Shown: positions 44,840 through 53,456 of the stretch, one piece after another | Layout: the number at the start of each line of letters is the position of its first letter | Position numbering within the stretch: the first letter of the stretch is position 1 | Assembly (NCBI GenBank): GCA_947503435.1 | Contig: CANNDL010000002.1 | Span: 310,001 to 374,000, forward strand | Length of the DNA: 64,000 nucleotides | Source: an uncultured Kangiella sp. | GTDB taxonomy: Bacteria > Pseudomonadota > Gammaproteobacteria > Enterobacterales > Kangiellaceae | Direction: 5' to 3' | Program-made: the position numbers and the translations under genes | The notes under the pieces: model-generated | Told to the model about the DNA's origin: nothing | The model's database searches: none | What the model saw: only the letters and a program-made list of their open reading frames with translations

Positions 44840-45571
44840 TTAAAACTCCTGGCAATCTTCTTCGAATTCACATTCATCATCTTCAATCGGCGGTTTGCCA
44901 TCATGAATTAAGAATTGACGGCGTTGTAAGTATACATCTCGGATTAAAGTATAATCATCGGGAGCCGAGTTAAGCTGATCTTCTAGACTCAGAAGACCCG
45001 CACGCGTTTGAATAATATCTAAAAGGCGTAAACCAATCTCCGTTTGGGTATCGTTTTCCAACTCTTCATACAGATTGTAAATAACAAAGCTATCCACGCC
45101 CTGACCTACCAAATCTCTAGTAGTAGAAGGCCCTAAAAAAGGCAGCATTATATAAGAGCCATCGCCTACACCCCAGGTAGCAAGGGTTTGACCAAAATCT
45201 TCCGGTTGATGCTCAATACCCATGTCCGTAGCTGGGTCAAGTAAGCCGCCTAAGCCTAAGGTTGTGTTAATCAGGAAACGGCCTGTGTCTTTTAAAGCTT
45301 TGCCAAGTTTAAATTGCAATACATCATTGATAATGGTCGGCACTTCACCAATATTTGAAAAGAAATTAGAGACTCCAGTTTCGACAACGTCAGGAGTTAT
45401 CGCTTTATAGCCTTTTGCAACGGGTTTTAAAATAGCTTTATCAACACCTTTATTAAAATCCCAAACTTTCCGGTTAAATCCTTCATAAGGATCTTGTGGA
45501 TTGGAGCCTGTAGATGCACAGCCAGCCGCAAGAAAAGACAATATAATGATGGTAAAGAGTTTAGATTTCAT
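44840..45571 (-). CDS. mlaA: MlaA (VacJ) outer-membrane lipoprotein
   Basis: 243 residues. Lipoprotein signal FTIIILSFLAAGC with Cys18. DPYEGFNRKVWDFNKGVDK, FFSNIGEVPTIINDVLQ, and the conserved HQPEDFGQTLATWGVGDGSY are family hallmarks. MlaA takes misplaced phospholipids from the outer leaflet and hands them to MlaC. The C-terminus is acidic (DDECEFEEDCQEF). The rest of the mla genes are not in the window. 55 nt after hvfC on the same strand; read-through is possible. Confidence 0.94.
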   Translation of the reverse strand: MKSKLFTIIILSFLAAGCASTGSNPQDPYEGFNRKVWDFNKGVDKAILKPVAKGYKAITPDVVETGVSNFFSNIGEVPTIINDVLQFKLGKALKDTGRFLINTTLGLGGLLDPATDMGIEHQPEDFGQTLATWGVGDGSYIMLPFLGPSTTRDLVGQGVDSFVIYNLYEELENDTQTEIGLRLLDIIQTRAGLLSLEDQLNSAPDDYTLIRDVYLQRRQFLIHDGKPPIEDDECEFEEDCQEF

Positions 45572-45626
45572 CCTACAACCTTTTTAATAGTTATTACCGC
45601 TTATTGTAACAACAAGTGACTAAAAG

Positions 45627-46406
45627 TTATAGATTGACTCCTAGAATTACATCTCGTTCCAAAAAATCTCGGAGTATTTGTTTACCGCCTTCGATAAGCT
45701 GTAGCGGATTTGGGAATTGAGACTCACCTTGCAATTGAGCTATAGCTTCTTCACCAGTTAATTGAAGATTTTTTTCAGCCTCAGCTTCTTGTAAAATTTC
45801 AAGTAATCGATAGGTAATCGCATTAGTTTCCATAAAATCTACTTCATGCTCACGATTTCTTGAAATGATTAGAAAAGTTGGCTGCTCAGGTTCTGATTCT
45901 GGTAAGTAAGCATCTCCGATTCGATGTACAGGGTATTGATAAACCAAAGGCCATGCCAATGGTGATATCACTATTTTCTGCTGATACAAGTCGCCATTAC
46001 GATCATGTGGAAATTGTTTAATATCACCTACATCAGATAAAGCATTGAGCTCCATCCATTCCCAGTGAGCTAACTCAAGCATAAAAGGATAATCATCATT
46101 TGACGTTTCACGGTGATTTTCTAAATAATCCAAAAATGCTTTGGAAATGTCCTTAAAATATGGACTATGTGCACGGTAATGAACAAAGAAATCTCTTACT
46201 AATTGATGCCATTTTTCCTCAGCAATTAAATCTCTTAATATTGGGAAGCTATTACTGCAAAAGTTTTCAACATTGTTATAAAACAAGTCTCTATACACTT
46301 TCATCCGTCTATCTTCAATATTGGAAGGCTTGGCAACTCCTTCCGGGTTCCTTAAATGTCCGGCGAAATCAAATTGCACTTGTTGAAACTTAGGTAAGTT
46401 GCTCAT
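45627..46406 (-). CDS. hvfC: HvfC-type RiPP maturation partner protein (DUF2063)
   Basis: 259 residues. The N-terminal DUF2063 domain shows FQQVQFDFAGHLRNPEGV, RMKVYRDLFYNNVENFCSNSF and FFVHYRAHSPYFKDISKAFL, which fold as a helical recognition domain. The C-terminal half has a mixed domain of about 150 residues. HvfC is the obligatory partner of the MNIO enzyme HvfB and helps it bind the precursor. It lies 12 nt after hvfB. No DoxX-type hvfD or hvfE gene follows; mlaA does instead. Confidence 0.9.
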   Translation of the reverse strand: MSNLPKFQQVQFDFAGHLRNPEGVAKPSNIEDRRMKVYRDLFYNNVENFCSNSFPILRDLIAEEKWHQLVRDFFVHYRAHSPYFKDISKAFLDYLENHRETSNDDYPFMLELAHWEWMELNALSDVGDIKQFPHDRNGDLYQQKIVISPLAWPLVYQYPVHRIGDAYLPESEPEQPTFLIISRNREHEVDFMETNAITYRLLEILQEAEAEKNLQLTGEEAIAQLQGESQFPNPLQLIEGGKQILRDFLERDVILGVNL

Positions 46407-46418
46407 AATTTTCTACCT

Positions 46419-47267
46419 TTAAGCAATGGCTTTGCCGCTTAAATCTTGAGCTAAATATTTTTGCTGAATCGTTTTTATTTGTGCTACTTCAGCCAATAAC
46501 TGGTCCATTGGTGGAATATTAAAATCACGCTCAAGCAGAGTTGGAAATACGCCAAATTCTTGATATGCAATTTCTAACAAAGCCCAGACATCAGGTTTTA
46601 CGTCTGCTCCGTGAGTATCGACCTTTAAATCATCCGCTTCATCATAATGACCGGCAATATGGGCGTAAGAAATTCGCTCCTTAGGTAACGCCTTCAAGAA
46701 CTCTTCAGCATCGTAACGGTGATTTATGCTATTCACATAGATATTATTAACGTCCAATAATAAATCACAATTAGCTTCTTCAAGTACCGCCAGCAAAAAA
46801 TCCAGCTCCTTCATTTCCTGGCCTGGAGCGGCATAATAAGACACATTTTCCATAGCCAGCTTCATACCAATAATATCTTGAACCTGCTTGATTCGATCAG
46901 CCACATAGTGAACCGCTTCTTCGGTGAACGGAATAGGCATCAAATCGTATAAATGACCATCATCGCTACAATAGCTTAAATGTTCACTATAAGACTTAAT
47001 ATTATATTTCTGGATAAACTTAGCCACTTGTTTTACAAAGTCAGTATCCAGAGGCGTTGGCCCGCCAATTGATAAGGATAAACCATGAATTACAAACGGA
47101 TAGCGTTCTGCATATTGTTCAAACTGCTTACTAAACTTCCCCCCAAAAGGAATCCAGTTTTCTGGAGCAACTTCCATAAAATCAACGCATGAACGACTAA
47201 TCGCATCAAATTCGTCAGAAAAATCACGTCGTAATCCTAATCCTGCGCCTGTTACTAATTGGGTCAT
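46419..47267 (-). CDS. hvfB: HvfB MNIO-type RiPP maturase (DUF692)
   Basis: 282 residues, TIM-barrel multinuclear non-haem iron oxidase. Recognisable metal-site parts: VAPENWIPFGG-type opening (MEVAPENWIPFGG), HGLSLSIGGPTPLD, SEHLSYCSDDGHLYDLMPIP, ENVSYYA, LLLDVNNIYVNSINH, AHIAGHYDEADDLKVDTHG and LLERDFNIP. Members oxidise Cys residues of a precursor to thiooxazole or oxazolone-thioamide groups. AAAGG lies 8 nt before the ATG. The gene lies just past a terminator behind hvfA, so it is expected to be expressed below the precursor. Confidence 0.94.
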   Translation of the reverse strand: MTQLVTGAGLGLRRDFSDEFDAISRSCVDFMEVAPENWIPFGGKFSKQFEQYAERYPFVIHGLSLSIGGPTPLDTDFVKQVAKFIQKYNIKSYSEHLSYCSDDGHLYDLMPIPFTEEAVHYVADRIKQVQDIIGMKLAMENVSYYAAPGQEMKELDFLLAVLEEANCDLLLDVNNIYVNSINHRYDAEEFLKALPKERISYAHIAGHYDEADDLKVDTHGADVKPDVWALLEIAYQEFGVFPTLLERDFNIPPMDQLLAEVAQIKTIQQKYLAQDLSGKAIA

Positions 47268-47304
47268 TGGGAGAACCTTTCACTAAACTGTTTCTTTAGA
47301 TATG

Positions 47305-47331
47305 AAAAAGTGGCAGCAAGCTGCCACTTTT
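47305..47331 (-). terminator. Intrinsic terminator between hvfA and hvfB
   Basis: On the minus strand AAAAGTGGCAGC-TT-GCTGCCACTTTTT, a twelve-pair stem with a T tail, 20 nt after the hvfA stop and 38 nt before the hvfB ATG. It should stop much of the transcription and leave the precursor mRNA in excess. Confidence 0.85.
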
Positions 47332-47350
47332 ATTCGAGAGAGTTAAAAAA

Positions 47351-47878
47351 TTAACCGCCGCATTTACCTTCGCCGCACTTACCTTCTTTTCCTTTTTTCT
47401 CGCCTTTCTCGCCGCATTTACCTTCGCCGCACTTACCTTCTTTTCCTTTCTTTTCGCCGCACTTACCTTCGCCGCACTTACCTTCTTTTCCTTTCTTCTC
47501 GCCGCATTTACCTTCGCCGCACTTACCTTCTTTGCCGTCTTTCTTGGATTCGCCGCATTTACCTTCGCCGCACTTACCTTCTTTTCCTTTCTTCTTACCT
47601 TTTTCGCCGCACTTACCTTCGCCGCATTTGCCTTCTTTGCCGTCTTTCTTGGCTTCGCCGCATTTACCTTCGCCGCACTTGCCTTCTTTGCCGTCTTTCT
47701 TGGCTTCGCCGCACTTGCCTTCACCGCACTTGCCTTCGCCATCGAATTGCGCAAGGTTATAGCCTTGTGATAGATCATTAACTGCAAATGGGCTTGCAGA
47801 AGCTGTAGTCATTGCAACAGAGGCAGCTAATGAAGCTGATACTAAAACCGCTAATTTACTTTTATCTTTCTTCAACAT
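47351..47878 (-). CDS. hvfA: HvfA-type RiPP metallophore precursor
   Basis: 175 residues. Signal peptide about 1-28 (LAVLVSASLAASVAMTTASA), then a short leader with PFAVNDLSQGYNLAQ, the conserved HvfA element. From residue 48 to the end the chain consists of eight EGKCGEGKCG pairs, so 16 EGKCG motifs and 16 Cys, separated by Lys-rich spacers (EAKKDGK, EKGKKKGK, ESKKDGK, EKKGK). The Cys are expected targets of HvfB-HvfC and the product likely binds copper, as for characterised EGKCG precursors. AGGAG is 7 nt before the ATG. An opposite-frame ORF over the repeats is an artefact of the repetitive DNA. Confidence 0.92.
   Translation of the reverse strand: MLKKDKSKLAVLVSASLAASVAMTTASASPFAVNDLSQGYNLAQFDGEGKCGEGKCGEAKKDGKEGKCGEGKCGEAKKDGKEGKCGEGKCGEKGKKKGKEGKCGEGKCGESKKDGKEGKCGEGKCGEKKGKEGKCGEGKCGEKKGKEGKCGEGKCGEKGEKKGKEGKCGEGKCGG
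47354..47737 (-). repeat. Coding tandem repeat of hvfA
   Basis: Eight copies of a near-identical 30-nt unit for the EGKCG pair, split by 15- to 24-nt spacers. The nucleotide copies differ only at a few third positions, so recent expansion or gene conversion is likely and the copy number may vary. Confidence 0.85.
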
Positions 47879-47918
47879 GAGATTACTCCTAAAATGTGTT
47901 TACAATATAATCAAGCAG

Positions 47919-47947
47919 TTAGACATAAAGCCTTGAAGATTGTTACA
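47919..47947 (-). promoter_or_regulatory. ECF-sigma-like promoter of hvfA
   Basis: -35 TGTAAC (47947-47942) and -10 GTCTAA (47924-47919), 17 nt apart. The AAC core and the GTCTAA form are typical for ECF sigma factors rather than sigma70. Predicted start near 47912, leader about 35 nt. Confidence 0.55.
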
Positions 47948-48020
47948 TCTAAACTTTGATAGTTTGAGACTAATCGCTGTTTTTTATTAAGTCAAAGCAT
48001 AGGTAGGATTATTTTAGAAA

Positions 48021-49040
48021 CTAGTTCACAGATTGATCAATTGCTAGCTTATAGGTTTGAGCGGCTTTCAAGCCATTGAATGTACTTGTTCTCCCATACA
48101 AATCACCAGTTTCTGATTTTGCAAATCCAGACTTAGAAAGTCTTATTTCCATATATAAATCAATAACTTGCCAAAAATCAGTATCCTTCAACATGAGATT
48201 AGAAGGGGTCATAGTAATCACGGGGGTTAATTCATTAATATCTAACGCTTTTACTGCAATTGGCGCACCACCAGCGGCCGGTCTTATCAGTGCAAATGCC
48301 TTTGTAAATGAGTGTAAAGGTACGTTAGCAAAATTATCAATTTCAATTGATATGTAATTTAGAGCAGCTTCAGCTTGTTTTTTCTTCGCCAAATCAATTT
48401 GTTGCTGTATCAAGTTTGCCGAATCACTACTTGGCTCTCTTAGAGAAACTAAATAATTCCAAGAGTCGATGGCCATTTGATAATCATCTAATCGCATAGC
48501 AGCCATTCCTCTAAGCAACAAGGCTCCTTCGTGCTTAGGATTTTTCAACAAGACTAACTCTATATAAGATAATGCTTCTTTATAATTCTTTCGTTCGATA
48601 TATGTCTGAGCGACTTCAAGCTTGCTTTTATTTTGCTGCATAATATCGCCAAAATTGACTGCTCTACCAAACGCTTGCTCAGCCAGCTCTTGTTGTTCTG
48701 ATTGCAGTAATAGTCGTCCAAAAGTCATCCAATTTTCGGAAGTATCATCTTCTAAGTTGCGCAGCCTTACCTCAGAAAACAATTCTTCTATGCTGATTTC
48801 TTTATTGCTTGTTTTTTCTAGTAAAGCCCTTAAATCATCCGCCTTTAATGATTCATGCAATCTGCTTAATTTCTGAAGTTCTTTTGTTGCACCTAATTGC
48901 ACATAAAGAGCATAGGAACTAACTACCGCTAATAAACACGAACTGGTGAATACCAACAATCTTTGCTTACTCGAATAAACGCTAGCAAAGAGCCAAGTTG
49001 CCCACGCTAGAGCGACTACCGTAAAAAGTGCAATTACCAT
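48021..49040 (-). CDS. ccmI: Cytochrome c maturation protein CcmI
   Basis: 339 residues. Two N-terminal helices (about 1-45) frame the cytoplasmic loop with a leucine-zipper-like character, then a periplasmic TPR domain (GRAVNFGDIMQQNKSKLEVA, NYKEALSYIELVLLKNPKHE, LLLRGMAAMRLDDYQMAIDS) and a C-terminal strand domain. CcmI holds apocytochrome c for the haem ligation complex CcmFH. Last gene of ccmABCDEFGHI. Confidence 0.9.
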   Translation of the reverse strand: MVIALFTVVALAWATWLFASVYSSKQRLLVFTSSCLLAVVSSYALYVQLGATKELQKLSRLHESLKADDLRALLEKTSNKEISIEELFSEVRLRNLEDDTSENWMTFGRLLLQSEQQELAEQAFGRAVNFGDIMQQNKSKLEVAQTYIERKNYKEALSYIELVLLKNPKHEGALLLRGMAAMRLDDYQMAIDSWNYLVSLREPSSDSANLIQQQIDLAKKKQAEAALNYISIEIDNFANVPLHSFTKAFALIRPAAGGAPIAVKALDINELTPVITMTPSNLMLKDTDFWQVIDLYMEIRLSKSGFAKSETGDLYGRTSTFNGLKAAQTYKLAIDQSVN

Positions 49041-49043
49041 CAG

Positions 49044-49448
49044 TTATATTTCTTCCGCTTCAGGCTTTAACTTTCTTTTGCCTACTTTTGTTACTAGAGC
49101 AGCAATAATAATTAGAAATACGATTATTGGCATAAACCAAAGAACATAATTCTTTGGTGAAACAGGAGGATCATAGAGTACAAAGTCACCATATCTGTCT
49201 TGCATATATTGCAAAATGGTGGCCTTGGTTTCACCAGCTTTTAACTTTTGATAGACAATATAACGTAAGTCTTCAGATAATGGCGCATCAGAATCTGCTA
49301 TCGACTGATTTTGACATTTTGGACATCGAAGTTCGCTAATAATCTCTCGATAGGTCTTTTCTTGAACTCCGGAATCAAATTGGTAAGTTTCATTCGCCAA
49401 TAAACCAAATGAAAACATCAACAACCATATCGATAATAATAACTTCAT
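49044..49448 (-). CDS. ccmH: Cytochrome c maturation protein CcmH
   Basis: 134 residues. Signal peptide, then the LRCPKCQNQSIADSDAPLS motif with Cys42 and Cys45 that reduces apocytochrome thiols. A C-terminal helix (VLWFMPIIVFLIIIAALVTK) anchors it in the inner membrane. Short CcmH type; the TPR part is the separate ccmI. 3 nt gap to ccmI, 2 nt to ccmG. Confidence 0.95.
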   Translation of the reverse strand: MKLLLSIWLLMFSFGLLANETYQFDSGVQEKTYREIISELRCPKCQNQSIADSDAPLSEDLRYIVYQKLKAGETKATILQYMQDRYGDFVLYDPPVSPKNYVLWFMPIIVFLIIIAALVTKVGKRKLKPEAEEI

Positions 49449-49450
49449 AA

Positions 49451-50008
49451 TTACTCCATTCCGCTTTTATTCCAGCCAATAGATTCAAGCTTAGGGACTA
49501 TCACCTTATTCCAAACCCTATCATCAATAACTCCGACATGGCGGTCTCGTATGACGCCTTTTGCATCTACGATAAAGGTTTCTGGTGCGCCATAAACCCC
49601 TAAATCAATACCCAGCTGACCAGTGGTATCAGCTATAGAATATATAAAGGGATCACCATATTTAGCTAAGTAATTTATCGCATCTTGATGTGTATCTTTA
49701 TAATTCATACCTACCCATTTAATTGGGTATTCTTTAGAAAACTTCATTAAGTAAGGATGCTCTGCATAGCAAGATACACACCAAGTTCCCCACACATTTA
49801 GCAAAAAAATTTCTTTGGGCAAATCGGCATTGGTCAATACAGTTTCAGGGCTATTAACCGAGGCTAATTCAAACACAGGTACTTGATTGCCAATTAATTT
49901 AGTTTCGAGTTTTCTTGGATCTTTGTTTAATGAAGATTTAAAAATCAAAACCAAGATGGCAAAAATTACCAATGGAATAGAGGCGATAATGATTTTTTTA
50001 GATTTCAT
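49451..50008 (-). CDS. ccmG: Thiol-disulfide oxidoreductase CcmG/DsbE
   Basis: 185 residues. N-terminal anchor helix (about 5-23), then a thioredoxin fold with the active site WGTWCVSCYAEHP (Cys77, Cys80), a GVYGAPETFIVDAKGVIR strand with the cis-Pro. Keeps the CcmH/apocytochrome pathway reduced. Its ATG overlaps the ccmF stop by one base. Confidence 0.95.
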   Translation of the reverse strand: MKSKKIIIASIPLVIFAILVLIFKSSLNKDPRKLETKLIGNQVPVFELASVNSPETVLTNADLPKEIFLLNVWGTWCVSCYAEHPYLMKFSKEYPIKWVGMNYKDTHQDAINYLAKYGDPFIYSIADTTGQLGIDLGVYGAPETFIVDAKGVIRDRHVGVIDDRVWNKVIVPKLESIGWNKSGME

Positions 50009-51981
50009 TAAACAAGCCCTTCTTCTTTAATCGCTTTCACTTTACGGAATTTCTTTTCACGATAACGTTTATCAGAAATCGCCAACAAGCCACCTAGTGC
50101 CATAATCAATGCACCCAGCCATATCCATCGCACAAATGGTTTGTAATAAACCTTTATTGCCCAAGCGCCATTTTCTAATGGCTGAGCTAAAGAAATATAA
50201 AGATCACCAAAAAAACCTGGCTCAATGGCCGCTTCTGTCATTAATTGATTGGATACTTGATAACGGCGCTTTTCGGGTTTTAAAGTCGTTAAGTAGTTAC
50301 CATTCTTACTTACTTTCAAAGTCGCCTGCGAACTAATATAATTTTCGAAAGTATAATTATCAAATTTCTCGAAATAGATCGATAAGTTTTCAACTTGCAC
50401 AGTGTGCTTGGCTTCAATCCGAACATCTTTTTCGAAAGAATAAATCGTAGTAACAATAACTCCTATAACCGTCACAGCCACACCAATATGCGCTACTATC
50501 ATGCCCCAATAACTACGACTTAGCTTTTTCAATCCAGCCAACTGTGACTTCGCATTTTTAGTTTGTGCGTAAAGATATAATAGACAAGAAAGCATTAGCC
50601 AAATAGCTAAACTAATTCCTAACAAAGCAAACAAATCTAACTCACCAGTTAAACTAAAAATGGTAAAAACAGCTATCACTATTGCCAGCGCTAACAAAAT
50701 AAATTGCTCAATTGCAATGGTTTTTAATTTGTTTTGTTTCCAATTCATTTGCTGACCAAACGGAATTAAAAACAAAATAAAAGCAAAAAAGAATGAAAAG
50801 TACGGATCGAAAAATGGAGGCCCAATAGAAACCTTTTGCTCCAAGAAATAATCAGCTATCAAGGGATAAAGAGTGCCCAGAAAAACCACTAGCAAACAAC
50901 AAAATAGTAAGACATTATTTAAAACAATAGCGATTTCCTTAGAAATCAAGGTGTAATTATTGTTCGACTTTAATTTGTCAAACTGCCAAGCATATAAGCT
51001 TAACGCGCCGCCAACTGCAATCCCTAAAAAGGTTAATATAAATAGTCCCCGTTCAGGATCATTCGCAAATGCATGCACTGAAGTTAGGGCACCAGAGCGA
51101 ATAATAAAAGTGCCTAGCAAACTTAATGAAAAGGTTAAAATAGAAAGTAGTAACGTCCAAGATTTATAAGCACCACGTTTTTCAGTTGCAGCTAATGAGT
51201 GCATCAATGCTGTTCCTGCTATCCATGGCATAAATGCAGCATTTTCTGAAGGGTCCCAGAACCACCAGCCTCCCCAACCAAGTTCGTAGTATGCCCACCA
51301 ACTGCCAAGCGCTATGCCTATGGTCATAAAAACCCATGCAATTGTGGTCCAAGGGCGCGCCCACTTTGCCCATTTTTGATCTAAATCACCTTGCAGCAAG
51401 CCTGCTATGGCGAATCCAAATACCACCGAGAAACCCACAAATCCCATATAAAGCATTGGTGGGTGAACTATCATGCCGAAATCTTGTAGTAATGGGTTTA
51501 AATCAGATCCATCAATTGGAATAAAAGGTAAAACTCGTTCAAATGGGTTAGAAGTAAATAATGCAAAACTTACAAAGCCAACAGAAATTAAACCTAGAGT
51601 CCCTAATACTCTAGCCCGCATCTCGGGCGTTAAAGCTTTACTAAATATCGAAACAGCAGCCATCCAAGCTGCCAAAATTACAATCCAAAGTAATAACGAT
51701 CCTTCGTGAGCCCCCCAGACGGCAGTAATTTTATAGCGAAGCGGAGTGATATTACTGGAATGGTTGGCGACATAAGAAACTGAAAAATCACTTTGTACAA
51801 AAGCGATAGTAAGGCAAATATAACTTGCCAGAACCAAAATGAACTGCCCAACAGATGCTTTACTTGCAAGACGCATTAAGCCTTTGTGTTGTGTATGAGC
51901 ACCATAAAATGGCAAAGTGCCTAAAATTACTGCATTAACTAAAGCTAAAATCAGGAAAAAATGACCAAGTTCTGGGATCAT
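50008..51981 (-). CDS. ccmF: Haem lyase subunit CcmF
   Basis: 657 residues with about fifteen membrane helices. The haem-handling signature ELGWGGWWFWDPSENAAFMP is present, as are HPPMLYMG and further periplasmic His near YVANHSS. CcmF with CcmH attaches haem to the CxxCH motifs. Coupled by one-base overlaps to ccmE before and ccmG after. Confidence 0.96.
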   Translation of the reverse strand: MIPELGHFFLILALVNAVILGTLPFYGAHTQHKGLMRLASKASVGQFILVLASYICLTIAFVQSDFSVSYVANHSSNITPLRYKITAVWGAHEGSLLLWIVILAAWMAAVSIFSKALTPEMRARVLGTLGLISVGFVSFALFTSNPFERVLPFIPIDGSDLNPLLQDFGMIVHPPMLYMGFVGFSVVFGFAIAGLLQGDLDQKWAKWARPWTTIAWVFMTIGIALGSWWAYYELGWGGWWFWDPSENAAFMPWIAGTALMHSLAATEKRGAYKSWTLLLSILTFSLSLLGTFIIRSGALTSVHAFANDPERGLFILTFLGIAVGGALSLYAWQFDKLKSNNNYTLISKEIAIVLNNVLLFCCLLVVFLGTLYPLIADYFLEQKVSIGPPFFDPYFSFFFAFILFLIPFGQQMNWKQNKLKTIAIEQFILLALAIVIAVFTIFSLTGELDLFALLGISLAIWLMLSCLLYLYAQTKNAKSQLAGLKKLSRSYWGMIVAHIGVAVTVIGVIVTTIYSFEKDVRIEAKHTVQVENLSIYFEKFDNYTFENYISSQATLKVSKNGNYLTTLKPEKRRYQVSNQLMTEAAIEPGFFGDLYISLAQPLENGAWAIKVYYKPFVRWIWLGALIMALGGLLAISDKRYREKKFRKVKAIKEEGLV

Positions 51982-52460
51982 TAATAATCGCCCTTTTCAT
52001 TATTTTTTTCTTGTTTCATTTTTTCAACGCCTTCTTTATGACTTTTCTTTAAAGTGTCAGCGATTTCTGGAGGCATATATTTCTCATCGTGCTTGGCTAA
52101 AACCTTAGTCGCTTCTAAGGTTTTATTATCGACTAATTTGCCTTCAGCCATTATGCCTTGGCCTTCTCGAAATAAATCTGGCAAACTTTTATCATAAGTA
52201 ATGGTAATAACTTCTTGGTTATCGGTAATATCAAATTCTACATATAAACTATCTTTAGCACGTTTAACAGAACCAAGGGTAACCAAGCCACCAACTCTAA
52301 TAGTTTTATTTAATGGCGCATCACCCTTTACCACTCTTGTTGGCTCATAGAATGCGTCTGCATAATCGCCAATGGCATACAACAATAAAGCCACTGCAGT
52401 ACTTAATAATGCCAAGGCGCTTAAAATGGTAATTAATTTTTTCTTTCGATGTGCTTTCAT
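51981..52460 (-). CDS. ccmE: Haem chaperone CcmE
   Basis: 159 residues. N-terminal membrane anchor, beta-barrel with RVGGLVTLGSV, and the haem-binding LAKHDEKYMPPEI, where His124 carries haem covalently and Tyr128 is an axial ligand. A flexible acidic and Lys-rich C-terminus follows. The usual HxxxY form is kept. Confidence 0.95.
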   Translation of the reverse strand: MKAHRKKKLITILSALALLSTAVALLLYAIGDYADAFYEPTRVVKGDAPLNKTIRVGGLVTLGSVKRAKDSLYVEFDITDNQEVITITYDKSLPDLFREGQGIMAEGKLVDNKTLEATKVLAKHDEKYMPPEIADTLKKSHKEGVEKMKQEKNNEKGDY

Positions 52461-52472
52461 AAAATGAATTAT

Positions 52473-52673
52473 CTAGTCAGAGATTTGTTCGGTTTTAATG
52501 CTACGTGCTTTAGGAGCTGATTCGCGCTTAAAGCTTTTAACTTTATTAATTAGCTGTTTTTTGTACCAAGCAAAAAGCACAAATAATAAAGCAATGCTCA
52601 AAAAGGTAACCCCATAGCTCCACCAAACGTAAAAGCCATGCTTACCCATTGCTATGAATTCTTGGAGTCCCAT
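52473..52673 (-). CDS. ccmD: Haem exporter protein CcmD
   Basis: 66 residues from the ATG at 52673, whose A overlaps the last base of the ccmC stop (TAATG); an earlier in-frame start within ccmC is less likely. Typical small CcmD: GKHGFYVWWSYGVTF, one membrane helix, then a basic tail. Stabilises the CcmABC-CcmE complex. Confidence 0.9.
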   Translation of the reverse strand: MGLQEFIAMGKHGFYVWWSYGVTFLSIALLFVLFAWYKKQLINKVKSFKRESAPKARSIKTEQISD

Positions 52674-53419
52674 TAAGCAAGCTCCTCCTGCAACCACTTA
52701 GACTTAGTTTCGCGGTTGATAACTTCAAGGCGCAAACGAACGATCACTAAAATGACAAAAAGTAGATAAAAAGCACCAATCATAATAAATAGAGGCGTTT
52801 GCATCTGAGGGTCAATGGCACCTTTTTTGGTCACCGAATAAGCTTGATGTAGCGTATTCCACCACTTTACCGAACCATAAATAATCGGTACATTGATAGC
52901 GCCAACTATGGCTAATATTGCAGCCGAGCGATCAGCTTTATTTCTATCAGAAAATGAACTGTGCAGAGCAATAAAGCCAAGGTATAAAAATAACAATACC
53001 AGCTCAGAAGTCATACGAGCGTCCCACTCCCACCAAGTTCCCCAGGTTGGAATACCCCACATTGAGCCTGTAAATAGGCAGATAAAAGTAAAGACTGCAC
53101 CAATTGGTGCTATGGCGCGCATGGCCATAAAAGACATCTTCATTTTCCACACTAAGCCAATAACGGCGCAAACCGCCATGGCTAAATAACCCACCATCGA
53201 TAAAACTGCTGCCGGTACATGAATGTACATAATACGAACGCTATTGCCTTGCTGATAGTCTACTGGCGATGCGTATAGAGAAAAATATAGTCCAAAAACG
53301 AATAAAATAGCAGTAATAGCCCACAACCAAGGCAGCCATTTAGCCGACTTTTGGTAGAACCATTTTGGAGAACCTAATTGATGAAACCAGCGCCAGAAGC
53401 TCTTGGAAGAGTTTGCCAT
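52673..53419 (-). CDS. ccmC: Haem exporter protein CcmC
   Basis: 248 residues with six helices. The tryptophan-rich haem signature WGIPTWGTWWEWDARMTSEL and periplasmic His in YIHVPAAVLSM and near WWNTLHQ are present. CcmC loads haem onto CcmE. Confidence 0.95.
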   Translation of the reverse strand: MANSSKSFWRWFHQLGSPKWFYQKSAKWLPWLWAITAILFVFGLYFSLYASPVDYQQGNSVRIMYIHVPAAVLSMVGYLAMAVCAVIGLVWKMKMSFMAMRAIAPIGAVFTFICLFTGSMWGIPTWGTWWEWDARMTSELVLLFLYLGFIALHSSFSDRNKADRSAAILAIVGAINVPIIYGSVKWWNTLHQAYSVTKKGAIDPQMQTPLFIMIGAFYLLFVILVIVRLRLEVINRETKSKWLQEELA

Positions 53420-53456
53420 CTAAACCTATATCTCTTAAATCAATTCAAATAAATTA

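Noticed and set aside
47354-47737. Regular repeats that could suggest a CRISPR array
   Set aside because: Units are coding, spacers are themselves repeated, and all lie within the hvfA frame.
47296-47787. 163-residue open frame on the minus strand rich in Ala, Lys and Ser
   Set aside because: It is the +1 shadow of the hvfA repeat DNA; hvfA itself has the signal peptide, ribosome site and family motif.
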